Shown: in pieces, positions 48,013 through 57,141 of the stretch
Position numbering within the stretch: the stretch's first letter is position 1
How the letters are laid out: each line of letters opens with the position of its first letter
Assembly (NCBI GenBank): GCA_913776045.1
Contig: CAJYOI010000039.1
Location: forward strand, 1-64,000
Direction of reading: 5' to 3'
DNA from: an uncultured Sphingomonas sp.
GTDB taxonomy: Bacteria > Pseudomonadota > Alphaproteobacteria > Sphingomonadales > Sphingomonadaceae
DNA length: 64,000 bases
Notes under the pieces: generated by a model
Seen by the model: only the letters and a program-made list of their open reading frames with translations
Databases searched by the model: none
Told to the model about the DNA's origin: nothing
Translations under genes and position numbers: made by a program

Positions 48013-51000
48013 TCAGAACGACATTCGCAGGCCTGCGGTGATGATGCGGCCGGTGCCGGCATAGGTCTGCGTCACCGGGTTCGCCGCGTACATCGTGCGG
48101 TACTGCGCATTGTTTGTCAGGTTGCGCCCTTCGAGCGACAGCTTGGCCCAACTGGTCACGTTCAGGCCCAGCGCGAAGTCGATGTTCAGCTGGTTCTCGT
48201 TATAGCCGAAGTCGGCCACCACCGGCGAGTTGCAGGCCGCGCCCGCATTCGTCGCCGTCCCGACCGAGCAGGTGCCCGAGGCGAGCGGGAAGCGGTTGAC
48301 GTAGCGGGTGCGATACGCCCCCGAGACGCGCGCCGAGAACACCTTGTTCTCGAAATACAGCGTCGCGTTGAACGCATCCGGTGAGGTATTGAGGAACGGT
48401 CCTTCGGCAAAGCTATTGACCGCGGTCGATGCCGAGGCGCCTTGAACGGTCGATAGCACCGTGCCGGTCAGATAGCTCAGTTTCGACGCGATGTGCGTGT
48501 AGTTGGCGGTCACGCCGAACTGATCGAAGGGGGCGGGCAGGAAGAAGAAGTTCGACTGGACGTTCACTTCGACGCCGCGGATCGTGCCGCCCGGTGCGTC
48601 GTTGAACTGACGCACGGCGTAGACGCCGCCGGCCAGCGTATAGTCCTTCAGCGTCTGGCTGGTGATCGAATTGACGATCGCCTGATAGACGGCCGGTTCG
48701 AAAACCGACGACAGCGGCACTTCGCCCGCGATCTGCTGTGGGAAGCTGTCGATTTTCTTGCTGAACAGCGTGACGCCGACGAGGCCGCCGCGGCCGAAAT
48801 ATTTCTCGAAGCTGAGGTCGAAGTTCGTTGCGCGGAACGGATTGAGGTACGGATTGCCGACCGTGACCGACGGGGCCGACCCGTTGGTCGCCAGACCGCT
48901 CGGGAAGGATGTCGTGCCCGGCGTCAGGCTGGCGAGCTGCGGCCGCGCGATGACCTTCGCCGCGGCGAAGCGGATCAGCAGGTCGCGAACCGGCTCGTAG
49001 GTCAGGTTGGTCGAGGGCAGCCAGTCGAAATATTCGTTGGTCGCGGTGACCGGCAGGCCCTGCACGCCGTCGCTGCCGCCGACATTGCCGAGCCCCCGGA
49101 CGCGGGTGCGCGCGACGCGCATGCCGACGTCACCGCGCAAGGGTGCGCCCAGCACGTCGAAGTTGAAGTCGACTTGGAAGAAGCCCGACAGGTCCTTTTC
49201 CGTCACCGCGCTGCGCTGGCGACCGTCGACGACGGCGCGGAAATCGCCCCATTTGTTGACGCAGTTGCAGTCGATGCCGAACGCGTTGATGAACTTGGTG
49301 AGGTCGGGCGCATAGAAGCTGGTCGGCGTGCCGGGGCTGACCTCCAGCCCCTTGCCGAAGCCGACCGTCCGGCCGAGATCGGTGATCTGCAGCTTGGCCT
49401 CGGCCAGCGTCGGGTTGATCGCCTCGATCGACTGGTTGCGGCGGCCCTGGTCGCTGTCGAAATCGAACTTCTTCCACGTCGCGCCGAAACGCAGCGTCAG
49501 CTGGTCGGGGATCGCATCCAGCGCGAAGTTGAGACGACCGACGCGATATTCGTTGCTGACGATGTTGGTGAAGTACCGGATCGTCGACAGACCCTTGACC
49601 AGCGACCAGCTCGCCGGATTGGCGACGTCGAAACCGGGGTTGAACACCGGCATGATGCCATCGCCGCGTTCGTCAAAGGTATAGCCGTCCTGGTCGATCG
49701 CGTTGAATTCGGTCAGGAAGCCGGTCGCGTTGAACGTCGACTTCGAATAGCCGACGGTCAGGTCGGCGCGGAAACGGTCGGTGATCTCCTGCGTCGCGTT
49801 CAGCGTGCCTTGGTAGAATTCGGTCTTACCGAACTGTGCGTCGGCGAAGCTGCGCCAGTCGACGTCGTCGAGCAGTAGGTAATCCGCCTGGCCCGCACCG
49901 TTGACGTTGGCGGCGCGGATCTTGGTATTCGGGCGACCGATCAGTTCATTGTAATAGGCGATCGACTGGGCGTTGGCGATGTAGCCGGGCGATACGGTCG
50001 CGTTGTAATAGTCGTACGGATTCAGATTGTTCGGGTTGTAGCTCGCCTGCGTACCCGGCAGCAGGGTCGCGCTGCCTTCGCTGCCGGCGCAGTTGACCAC
50101 CGCAGAGGGCACGCAATTGGCATAAAGCCCCAGACGGTCGGCAAGGCCGTTGGCCGTGTTCGCCGCGCGCAGCGTGTTCTGGGTCACGCGGGCATTGGTG
50201 CCGTTGCGGTTCAGGCCGATCGTGGTGATGCCGTAATTGGTGCTGTCCTGCTTGTAGCGCGAATAGACGCCATCGAGGATGATCTCGGTCCGGCTGGTCG
50301 GGCGCCATTGCGCGGTCGCGGTCGCGCCCAGGCGCTCGTACGCCAGCTCCTGCCGCCCGATCGAGGGCAGGGCGGGGATGATCGTGGTCGGGGTGATCAG
50401 GTTGTACGCTGTCGGATCCGAGCCGAAGGTCACGCCGGTGCCGGCGGTCGAGGGGCGCGCGAAGCCATAGGTCGCCGGTGTCACGCCGTTCAGCTGCGCC
50501 CCACGATAGGCATATTCGAACGCACCGATGTTGCGGCGATAGCTGTCGATCTGCTGTTCCTGCTTCTGGTAGGCGACCGAAGCGAGGATGCCGAAATTGC
50601 TGCCGATCTTCTGCGAGACGAGCGCGGTGAGGCGCGGATTGATCGACTTGCCGTTCTCGCGATACTCCGCCTCCGCGCCGAAGGCGTAGCGGCTCGCCTT
50701 GTAGGCGAGGGGGCGGCCGGTGGTGAGATCAATGATCGCGCCCAGCGACCCCTCGTCGTTCACGGCGGCGGTCGACTTGGTGATCTTCACGCCGCCGAAC
50801 AGCTCGGACGCAAAGGTGTTGAAGTCGAAACCGCGCGACCGGTTCGCGCCGCTGTCGGAATTGCTGCCGCCCGCGGCCGACTGTGCGTCGACGCCGTTCA
50901 GGCGGGTCTGTTGGAAATCGCCGCCCAGGCCGCGGACAGTGATCGTGCGACCCTCGCCATTGTCGCGGTCGATCGAGACGCCGGGCAGGCGCTGGATCGA

Positions 51001-51327
51001 TTCGGCGAGGTTCGCGTCGGGGAAGTCGGCGATGTCTTCGGCAGTGATCGCGTCGATGATCTGGTTCGAATTGCGCTTCAGGTCGAGCGCGTTTTCGAGA
51101 GAAGCGCGGAAACCGGTGACAACGATTTCGGAATCATCGACGCCGTCTGCGGCGTTTTCCTCGGGAGATACGGCAGAGGGCTGCTGATTGGCGGGGTTCG
51201 TCGGCGCGTTGGGGGCGGGGGGCGGCGCGGTCTGGGCCCAGGCGGGTGTGGTGCCGACCAGTGCTGCAACGGCCAGTGCGGTTGCCGAGACGCCGTTCGC
51301 GCGGCGGATAAAGGTCGAAAACGTCAT
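48013..51327 (-). CDS. large TonB-dependent receptor
   Basis: 1104 residues. Signal peptide to about residue 32 (TTPAWAQ), a Pro/Ala linker, TonB box SEIVVTGF at 66-73, a plug domain from about 85 (NQIIDAITAEDIADFPDANLAESIQRLPGVSIDRD), then a 22-strand barrel ending in aromatic F. The form matches the carbohydrate-linked receptor group of sphingomonads and Caulobacter. The ATG at 51327 is preferred over a start 12 codons earlier. Its ribosome binding site is a run of eight G, and a LacI-type palindrome lies upstream. Confidence 0.95.
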   Translation of the reverse strand: MTFSTFIRRANGVSATALAVAALVGTTPAWAQTAPPPAPNAPTNPANQQPSAVSPEENAADGVDDSEIVVTGFRASLENALDLKRNSNQIIDAITAEDIADFPDANLAESIQRLPGVSIDRDNGEGRTITVRGLGGDFQQTRLNGVDAQSAAGGSNSDSGANRSRGFDFNTFASELFGGVKITKSTAAVNDEGSLGAIIDLTTGRPLAYKASRYAFGAEAEYRENGKSINPRLTALVSQKIGSNFGILASVAYQKQEQQIDSYRRNIGAFEYAYRGAQLNGVTPATYGFARPSTAGTGVTFGSDPTAYNLITPTTIIPALPSIGRQELAYERLGATATAQWRPTSRTEIILDGVYSRYKQDSTNYGITTIGLNRNGTNARVTQNTLRAANTANGLADRLGLYANCVPSAVVNCAGSEGSATLLPGTQASYNPNNLNPYDYYNATVSPGYIANAQSIAYYNELIGRPNTKIRAANVNGAGQADYLLLDDVDWRSFADAQFGKTEFYQGTLNATQEITDRFRADLTVGYSKSTFNATGFLTEFNAIDQDGYTFDERGDGIMPVFNPGFDVANPASWSLVKGLSTIRYFTNIVSNEYRVGRLNFALDAIPDQLTLRFGATWKKFDFDSDQGRRNQSIEAINPTLAEAKLQITDLGRTVGFGKGLEVSPGTPTSFYAPDLTKFINAFGIDCNCVNKWGDFRAVVDGRQRSAVTEKDLSGFFQVDFNFDVLGAPLRGDVGMRVARTRVRGLGNVGGSDGVQGLPVTATNEYFDWLPSTNLTYEPVRDLLIRFAAAKVIARPQLASLTPGTTSFPSGLATNGSAPSVTVGNPYLNPFRATNFDLSFEKYFGRGGLVGVTLFSKKIDSFPQQIAGEVPLSSVFEPAVYQAIVNSITSQTLKDYTLAGGVYAVRQFNDAPGGTIRGVEVNVQSNFFFLPAPFDQFGVTANYTHIASKLSYLTGTVLSTVQGASASTAVNSFAEGPFLNTSPDAFNATLYFENKVFSARVSGAYRTRYVNRFPLASGTCSVGTATNAGAACNSPVVADFGYNENQLNIDFALGLNVTSWAKLSLEGRNLTNNAQYRTMYAANPVTQTYAGTGRIITAGLRMSF

Positions 51328-51332
51328 GAAAA

Positions 51333-51340
51333 CCCCCCCC
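51333..51340 (-). promoter_or_regulatory. G8 tract serving as ribosome binding site of the TonB receptor
   Basis: Eight consecutive G on the coding strand, five bases from the ATG. Homopolymers of this length can slip in replication, which would alter Shine-Dalgarno spacing. Confidence 0.6.
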
Positions 51341-51394
51341 AGAATTTCGTTGGCGGCACCCACGTCGATGCGTGGATGCTCTTGGTTACGGTGA

Positions 51395-51408
51395 TGACAC
51401 CGGTATCA
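51395..51408. promoter_or_regulatory. LacI-type operator candidate upstream of the TonB receptor
   Basis: TGACACCGGTATCA: a 14-base near-perfect palindrome with a central CG, the form bound by LacI-family repressors. It lies 68 bases upstream of the receptor ATG. An additional small dyad (GACAT..ATGTC) is at 51415-51428. Confidence 0.45.
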
Positions 51409-51573
51409 AGTGAAGACATATGCATGTCCATGCGCTTGGGCAAGCGTAATTCTCACGCCCGCATTCATACTCGGAATGATCTGGGTCGACCCGACACCCG
51501 TGCCGAAATCGGACGGCCGTTAACCGCGAAATCCGGGTGGCCGGAATCGTAAACGGCGCGTTAACTGGTGGCT

Positions 51574-51741
51574 ATGAAACGCCGCTACCTGGTCCTGACC
51601 GACGAAGCCCGACGTCACCCGTTCCGCCAGTCGCTGCCCCCGCAGCGCGTGGTCGAGGTGAAGAGCGACGACACCGACCTGAAGCTCTTTGCCCTGAGCT
51701 TCACGGCTTTTTTCGTGTGTTTCTACACGTTTCTGGCGTGA
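51574..51741 (+). CDS. short tail-anchored hypothetical protein
   Basis: 55 residues, read directly: MKRRYLVLTDEARRHPFRQ at the start, charged middle, and a C-terminal hydrophobic segment (LFALSFTAFFVCFYTFLA) that could be a membrane anchor. Codon use is ordinary for this genome. No strong ribosome binding site is visible. It ends nine bases before the convergent transporter gene. Confidence 0.45.
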   Translation: MKRRYLVLTDEARRHPFRQSLPPQRVVEVKSDDTDLKLFALSFTAFFVCFYTFLA

Positions 51742-51750
51742 GCCTGAGGC

Positions 51751-53040
51751 TCAGTCGCAGGCGCGGTGCAGCCTCTGCGCGAGCCACGCCGAGAACAGGC
51801 ACATCGCCGCGACCAGCAACAGCATGTCTTGCGGTGTCACGCCAAAGCCGGTGATCACCAGCACGGCGATCGCGCCGATCGTCATCGCGCCGGCGTTGAC
51901 GACATTGTTCGCCGCCACGGTGCGCGCGGTCTGATCCTTCGTCACGGTCGTCGTCAGAAAGGCGTAGAGCGGCACGACGAACATGCCCCCGGCGATCGCG
52001 ATCGCCAGCAGCGTGCCCATGATCAGCAGCGATTGCGAATGCGTCAGGAAGGTCGCTACGTCGTAGAGCTGTCCGGTAGGCGCGGGGTGGAACATCCGCG
52101 CCTCGATCGAGAAAGCGACGACGAACGCCGCCATCACCAACACCGAAACGGGCGAATAGCGCGCTGAAATCTGCCCCTTCAGCATCGCATTGATCGCGAC
52201 CGACCCGATGGCGACCCCGACCGAGAATATGGCGATCGCCAGGCTCGCGACCTTTTCGTCCGCGGTCAGCACGTTCTTCACCAGCGGCGGGAAGATGATG
52301 ATCAGCACGCTGCCGATCGTCCAGAAGAAGCTGATCGCCAGGATCGCCAGGAACAGGCGGCGGATGTGCATCGTCGCGGAGATAAGGTTCCACGACGCGG
52401 TGATCGGATTGTAGTTGATCTTCAGCGGGGGGCCGACGCGCGGGGCCGGCGGCACCATGCGGCCTGTCACCCAGCCGATCAGCGACACGATGATGACCAT
52501 GCCCGCCGCGGCCTCGACCGCGATCCAGCCGGCGAGCACCGTACCCATCAGGATCGACAGGTACGTCGCCGCTTCGACCAGACCGGTACCGCCCAGAACC
52601 TCATGGTCCTTCAGATGCTGCGGCAAAATGGCGTATTTGATCGGCCCGAAGAAGGTCGAATGCGTGCCGAGCATCAGCACCGCGCCCAGCATCATCCCCA
52701 GACCGACCGAGGTGTAGCCGGCCTTCGCTGCCAGCAGTCCGGCGGCGCCGAACACCATGATGAAGATTTCAGCGGTCTTCACCAGCCGGATGATCCGCGA
52801 CTTGTCGTAGGTGTCCGCCAACTGGCCGGACAGGGCCGAGAGCAGGAAGAAGGGAAGGATCGCCAGACCGGTCGCCAGCGCGTTGAAATGCGCCTCCATC
52901 TCGGCGTCGTTGAAGATCTGGTAGGTGGCGAACAGAACCATCGCGGTCTTGAACAGATTGTCGTTGAACGCGCCCAGAAACTGGGTGACGAACAGTGGCA
53001 GGAACCGCCGTTCCTTGAGAAGCCCGAGGGCGTTGAACAT
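51751..53040 (-). CDS. MFS transporter, LplT-like
   Basis: 429 residues, 12 helices. RFLPLFVTQFLGAFNDNLFKTAMVLFATYQ near the N-terminus and GTHSTFFGPIKYAILPQHL are features of the LplT lysophospholipid flippase group, often fused to acyltransferase domains; here the transporter stands alone. ATG at 53040 starts the family sequence; the frame extends far upstream without homology. Probably moves lysophospholipids across the inner membrane. Confidence 0.85.
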   Translation of the reverse strand: MFNALGLLKERRFLPLFVTQFLGAFNDNLFKTAMVLFATYQIFNDAEMEAHFNALATGLAILPFFLLSALSGQLADTYDKSRIIRLVKTAEIFIMVFGAAGLLAAKAGYTSVGLGMMLGAVLMLGTHSTFFGPIKYAILPQHLKDHEVLGGTGLVEAATYLSILMGTVLAGWIAVEAAAGMVIIVSLIGWVTGRMVPPAPRVGPPLKINYNPITASWNLISATMHIRRLFLAILAISFFWTIGSVLIIIFPPLVKNVLTADEKVASLAIAIFSVGVAIGSVAINAMLKGQISARYSPVSVLVMAAFVVAFSIEARMFHPAPTGQLYDVATFLTHSQSLLIMGTLLAIAIAGGMFVVPLYAFLTTTVTKDQTARTVAANNVVNAGAMTIGAIAVLVITGFGVTPQDMLLLVAAMCLFSAWLAQRLHRACD

Positions 53041-53217
53041 GTTACGCGGTGCCTCGAGCGATTGTCCCCTGCGCGGCGCAATAGCGGAGAGTGGGGCAGG
53101 GCGGCAATGGCGGATGATGGGTGGCGAGCCCGGGCACCGGCTGATCTGCATCAGTTCCACGTCGTCATCCCCCCGGTTGCCCCCGCCGATTGCCGCGCGT
53201 AAGCCCGTCGCAGTCAA

Positions 53218-53787
53218 ATGCTTACGCTCCCGAACCTCCTGACCCTGTCGCGCATCGTTACCGTGCCGTTGCTCGTCGCGCTGCTGTGGTGGCCGCAGTG
53301 GGAGGCGGGCTATGCGATGGCGTTCGCGCTCTACTGCCTGATGGGCGTGACCGATTATTTCGACGGCTATCTGGCGCGCGCGCAGGGGACGGTGTCGAAG
53401 CTCGGTCAGTTCCTGGATCCGATCGCCGACAAGATCATGGTCGCCGCCGTCATCCTGATGCTGGTCGGCACCCGGTTCGAGGATCGTGCGATCATCACCG
53501 GCATTCACCTGATCGCGGCGATGGTCATTCTGTTGCGCGAGATCATGGTCAGTGGCCTGCGCGAGTTTCTGGGCGGCATCCAGGTGTCGGTGCCGGTGTC
53601 GGCGCTCGCCAAATGGAAGACGACGCTGCAACTCGTGTCACTCGGCGCGTTGATCCTGGCGGGTGCGCTGCCGGGGATCGCCTTTGTGAAGCTGACCGGT
53701 CTGGTCTGCCTGTGGGGTGCGGCGGTGCTGACTATGATTACCGGCTGGGACTATCTTCGCGTCGGCCTGCGCCACATGGACAGCTGA
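53218..53787 (+). CDS. pgsA: CDP-diacylglycerol-glycerol-3-phosphate 3-phosphatidyltransferase
   Basis: 189 residues, several membrane helices. The CDP-alcohol phosphotransferase motif is complete: DYFDGYLARAQGTVSKLGQFLDPIADK. It makes phosphatidylglycerophosphate. The stop overlaps the moaD start by one base (TGATG), an arrangement repeated in related alphaproteobacteria. Confidence 0.97.
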   Translation: MLTLPNLLTLSRIVTVPLLVALLWWPQWEAGYAMAFALYCLMGVTDYFDGYLARAQGTVSKLGQFLDPIADKIMVAAVILMLVGTRFEDRAIITGIHLIAAMVILLREIMVSGLREFLGGIQVSVPVSALAKWKTTLQLVSLGALILAGALPGIAFVKLTGLVCLWGAAVLTMITGWDYLRVGLRHMDS

Positions 53788-54044
53788 TGGCCATCGAGAT
53801 GCTGTATTTCGCCTGGGTCCGCGAAGGGATAGGCCGGGGCAGCGAGCGGGTCGATCCGCCGGCCGAAGTGACGACGGTCGCGGGGCTACTCGACTGGCTG
53901 GCCGCGGACAGTCCGGCCCACGCTCAGGCGTTCGGCGATCGCGCGAAGCTGCGCGCGGCGGTCGATCAGGCGTTCGTGCCGCTCGACGCGCCGATCGCGG
54001 GCGCGCGCGAGGTCGCGATCTTCCCCCCGGTCACCGGCGGATGA
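53787..54044 (+). CDS. moaD: molybdopterin synthase small subunit MoaD
   Basis: 85 residues, ubiquitin-like fold, ending in the required Gly-Gly (PPVTGG) that carries the thiocarboxylate. Overlaps pgsA by one base and moaE by four (ATGA), so its output is matched to MoaE. Confidence 0.95.
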   Translation: MAIEMLYFAWVREGIGRGSERVDPPAEVTTVAGLLDWLAADSPAHAQAFGDRAKLRAAVDQAFVPLDAPIAGAREVAIFPPVTGG

Positions 54045-54478
54045 TCCGCGTCACCGTCCAGCGCGAGCCGATCGATGTCGCCGCTGCCTTGGCGGCTGTC
54101 GAAGCCGACGGGGCGGGGGCGGTGGCGAGCTTCACCGGCCTGGTGCGCGCGGACGATGGGGTCGGCATACTCGAGCTCGAACATTATCCCGGCATGACCG
54201 AGGCGGCGCTGACCGCACTGGCCGAGGGCGCGGCGGCACGGTGGGACCTGCTGGACGTGACGATCGTCCACCGGGTGGGCCCGATGCGGCCGGGCGAGCG
54301 GGTGGTGTTCGTCGGCACGTCGGCGCGGCACCGCGCGGCGGCGCTGGAGGCGTGTGCGAGCCTTATCGATCGGTTGAAGACCGAGGCACCGTTCTGGAAG
54401 CGCGAAGTGACCGCGGAAGGCGCGCGCTGGGTCGAGGCGCGCGGCGGGGATGAGGATGCGGCGGCGCGGTGGCGGTGA
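54041..54478 (+). CDS. moaE: molybdopterin synthase large subunit MoaE
   Basis: 145 residues. Forms the synthase with MoaD, turning cPMP into molybdopterin. VASFTGLVRADD, IVHRVGPMRPGERVVFV and the active-site lysines in APFWKREV are typical. Other moa genes are not in the window. Confidence 0.96.
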   Translation: MIRVTVQREPIDVAAALAAVEADGAGAVASFTGLVRADDGVGILELEHYPGMTEAALTALAEGAAARWDLLDVTIVHRVGPMRPGERVVFVGTSARHRAAALEACASLIDRLKTEAPFWKREVTAEGARWVEARGGDEDAAARWR

Positions 54479-54484
54479 GTTCTC

Positions 54485-54600
54485 GCCCGTCGTCATTCCC
54501 GCAAGGCGAGGATACATTGTGGCTGACCTGAGTGAATAGAGCCGGAGAGCCGGACGTTCTGCCAGAATTGATCCCCGCCTGCGCGGGGATGACGGTCTTT
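54485..54600. repeat. palindromic repeats after moaE
   Basis: ATCCCCGCCTGCGCGGGGAT at the right and TCGTCATTCCCGC at the left match the same REP style as other gaps. They lie between convergent genes and could end transcription from both sides. Confidence 0.55.
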
Positions 54601-54610
54601 TCAAGCGCGC

Positions 54611-55507
54611 CTACCGCTCCCCCAGCACCTTCGCCAGCAACTGAAAGTCTTTCTCCCGCGGGCTCGCCTTTCGCCAGACGAGCGCGATATGCCGTGACGA
54701 ATTGTCCGCCGCCAGCGGAGCTGAGGCGATGTGGGTCCGCTCCAAAATCCCCGCATCGAGCGCCATTTCCGGCAGGATCGTCACCCCTAAACCATTGTCG
54801 ACCATCTGCACCACCGTGTGCAGCGAGGTGCCGAGCATCGTCGCCTCCGCACGGATTTCCGGGCGGTTGCAGGCGGCCAGCGCATGGTCCTTCAGGCAAT
54901 GCCCGTCCTCCAGCAGCAGCAGGCGGCTTTCGTCGATCTCGCTCGGGCGGATGCCGGCGGCGGTCGGCGTCATCTCACCCTTGGGATAGGCCAGGAACAG
55001 CCGGTCATCGAACAGCCGCGCCGCCTCCACCTCGCCGCAGGCAAAGGGCAGCGCGAGCAGTACGCAGTCGGTGCGGCCCTGGTGCAGGCCCTCGCACGCC
55101 GCCCCGCTCGGTTCCTCGCGCAGATAGAGTTTCAGGTCGGGATAGTCGCGGCGCAGGCGCGGCAGGATCTGGGGGAGCATGAACGGCGCGATCGTCGGGA
55201 TGACGCTCATCCGCATGTCGCCCGACAGCGGTTGGCCGGCAGCGCGGGCCATGTCGCCCAGTTCCTCCGCCTCGCGCAGCACGCGGCGCGCCTTTTCCGC
55301 GATGCGTTCGCCCAACGGCGTGAAGCGGACGACGCGGCGGGTGCGCTCGACCAGCGTGATGCCGATCAGCGTCTCCAGCTCGCGGATGCCGGCCGACAGC
55401 GTCGACTGCGTGACGAAACAGGCCTCCGCCGCCCGGCCGAAATGGCCGACGTCGCGCAGCGCGACGAGATATTGCAGCTGCTTGAGCGTGGGGAGGTACG
55501 TCGTCAC
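54611..55507 (-). CDS. oxyR: hydrogen peroxide sensor OxyR
   Basis: 298 residues, LysR family. Residues Cys204 and Cys213 (EDGHCLKDHALAAC) are spaced nine apart like Cys199 and Cys208 of E. coli OxyR, whose disulfide turns on the regulon; the LLLLEDGHCL context is diagnostic. Helix-turn-helix at about 20-45. Its neighbours (TauE/SafE exporter, MoaE) are not peroxide genes, so its targets are elsewhere. Confidence 0.93.
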   Translation of the reverse strand: MTTYLPTLKQLQYLVALRDVGHFGRAAEACFVTQSTLSAGIRELETLIGITLVERTRRVVRFTPLGERIAEKARRVLREAEELGDMARAAGQPLSGDMRMSVIPTIAPFMLPQILPRLRRDYPDLKLYLREEPSGAACEGLHQGRTDCVLLALPFACGEVEAARLFDDRLFLAYPKGEMTPTAAGIRPSEIDESRLLLLEDGHCLKDHALAACNRPEIRAEATMLGTSLHTVVQMVDNGLGVTILPEMALDAGILERTHIASAPLAADNSSRHIALVWRKASPREKDFQLLAKVLGER

Positions 55508-55548
55508 GGCATCAATCTACCCGCCTGTGCCACGACGGGCAAACGCGA

Positions 55549-56313
55549 TCAGGCGAGCGCGCGGTACAGGCTGAACGCGCTCGTCGCGGTGAGCACGATG
55601 CCGACCATCACGAGCAACGTCTTGGTCGGCACGCGCTTGGCGATGATCGCCCCGAATGGCGCCGCGATCACGCCGCCGATCAGCAGCCCGACGACCGCGG
55701 TGGTAAAGGCGGCAAAGCCCAGATGCGCGATGAAGGTGATCGATACGCTGAGCGTCAGGAAGAATTCGACGCTGTTGACCGTGCCGATTGTGGTGCGTGG
55801 CTGTGCACCCTGCACCAGCAGGTTCGAGGTCACGACCGGACCCCAGCCACCGCCGCCTGCGGCATCCAGGAACCCGCCGGCCAGGCCCAGTGGCTCGATG
55901 ATCTTCGGTTCGCGGTGGCGCTGGTTCGCGAAGCGCAGGCCGCGATAGAGCAGATACAGGCCGATGCCCGCCAGATAGGCCATGACGAACGGTCGCGTGA
56001 CCGACGCGTCGAGCGAGGTCAGCAGGTAGGCCCCGGTCACCCCGCCGATGACGCCGGGGATCAGCAGGCGCAGGAACAGTTTCCAGTCGACGTTGCGGTG
56101 GATCGCGTGGCTGATGCCCGACACGCCGGTGGTGAAGCACTCGACCAGATGCACGCCGGCCGACGCGGTCGCGGGTGGCACGCCGAGCACGCTGACCAGC
56201 AGCGTGCTGGAAATGACGCCGAACGCCATGCCGAGCGCACCGTCGACGATCTGTGCCGCGAAACCCACCGCGACGAATGTCCAGACTGCCGACCAGTCCA
56301 ACCCTTCGAACAT
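55549..56313 (-). CDS. TauE/SafE-family sulfite exporter-like protein
   Basis: 254 residues, about eight helices. GFAAQIVDGALGMAFGVISST and the second repeat GGFLDAAGGGGWGPVVTSNLL are the twin TauE/SafE motifs. It may export sulfite or other sulfur anions. The ATG at 56313 with GGGGAC upstream is preferred over a longer frame. Divergent from the cysteine synthesis gene cysE, which supports a sulfur role. Confidence 0.88.
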   Translation of the reverse strand: MFEGLDWSAVWTFVAVGFAAQIVDGALGMAFGVISSTLLVSVLGVPPATASAGVHLVECFTTGVSGISHAIHRNVDWKLFLRLLIPGVIGGVTGAYLLTSLDASVTRPFVMAYLAGIGLYLLYRGLRFANQRHREPKIIEPLGLAGGFLDAAGGGGWGPVVTSNLLVQGAQPRTTIGTVNSVEFFLTLSVSITFIAHLGFAAFTTAVVGLLIGGVIAAPFGAIIAKRVPTKTLLVMVGIVLTATSAFSLYRALA

Positions 56314-56469
56314 CAACGTCCCCTGTCGTATCGGCGCCCAGCATAGGGTGTGCGCCATCCCCCACAAGACAGATAGGCTTTAACCCCGACAAGCCGTCCG
56401 GGTTGCGATGCTGGAATTGCGGGACGGGCCGTCCTACATCGACCGGTAACAAGGGGACCGCTTACGTTC

Positions 56470-57141
56470 ATGTCACGGCTCGTCGACTATCTCGATTCGA
56501 TCAAGGCACGCGATCCCGCGCCGCGGTCGCGCTGGGAAATCCTGCTGTATCCGGGCGTGCTGGCACTCGGGCTGCACCGCGTGGCGCACTGGCTGTTCAA
56601 GGCAGACCTGTTCTTCCTCGCACGGTTCGTGAATCATCTGTCGCGGTTCCTGACCGCGATCGACATCCATCCCGGCGCCAGGATCGGACGCAATTTCTTC
56701 ATCGACCACGGCTTTACCGTGATCGGGGAGACGGCGGAGATCGGCAACGACGTCACCATCTATCAATGCGTGACGCTGGGTGGTACCAGCCCCGACAACG
56801 GCGTCGCGGGCAAGCGGCACCCGACATTGGCCGATGGCGCGATCGTCGGATCGGGCGCGCAGGTGCTGGGACCGATCACCGTCGGCGCGCGGGCGCGGAT
56901 CGGGGCGAATGCGGTCGTGACGAAGGATGTCGCACCCGGCGCGGTGATGGTCGGCATTCCGGCGCGGCCGGTGCTGGTCGAGGCGGAAACCTATCAACGC
57001 GACTTCGTGCCCTATGGCACGCCGTGCCGTGAGATGAGCGAGGCGAGCATGACCCGCTTCGACCAGCTGGAGCGTGAATTGGCGTCCCTGCGTGCCGAAC
57101 TGTCGACCCTGCGCGGCGAGGACACGCGCGACCGCGCCTGA
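56470..57141 (+). CDS. cysE: serine O-acetyltransferase (EpsC/CysE)
   Basis: 223 residues. Left-handed beta helix of hexapeptide repeats (IDIHPGARIGRNFFIDHGFTVIGETAEIGNDVTI), with the CysE segment VTLGGTSPDNGVAGKRHPTL. It makes O-acetylserine, the acceptor for sulfide. The C-terminus has an extra coiled segment. It is coupled (one-base overlap) to a DUF2794 gene. A sulfur-responsive site in the divergent gap was looked for but not recognised. Confidence 0.95.
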   Translation: MSRLVDYLDSIKARDPAPRSRWEILLYPGVLALGLHRVAHWLFKADLFFLARFVNHLSRFLTAIDIHPGARIGRNFFIDHGFTVIGETAEIGNDVTIYQCVTLGGTSPDNGVAGKRHPTLADGAIVGSGAQVLGPITVGARARIGANAVVTKDVAPGAVMVGIPARPVLVEAETYQRDFVPYGTPCREMSEASMTRFDQLERELASLRAELSTLRGEDTRDRA

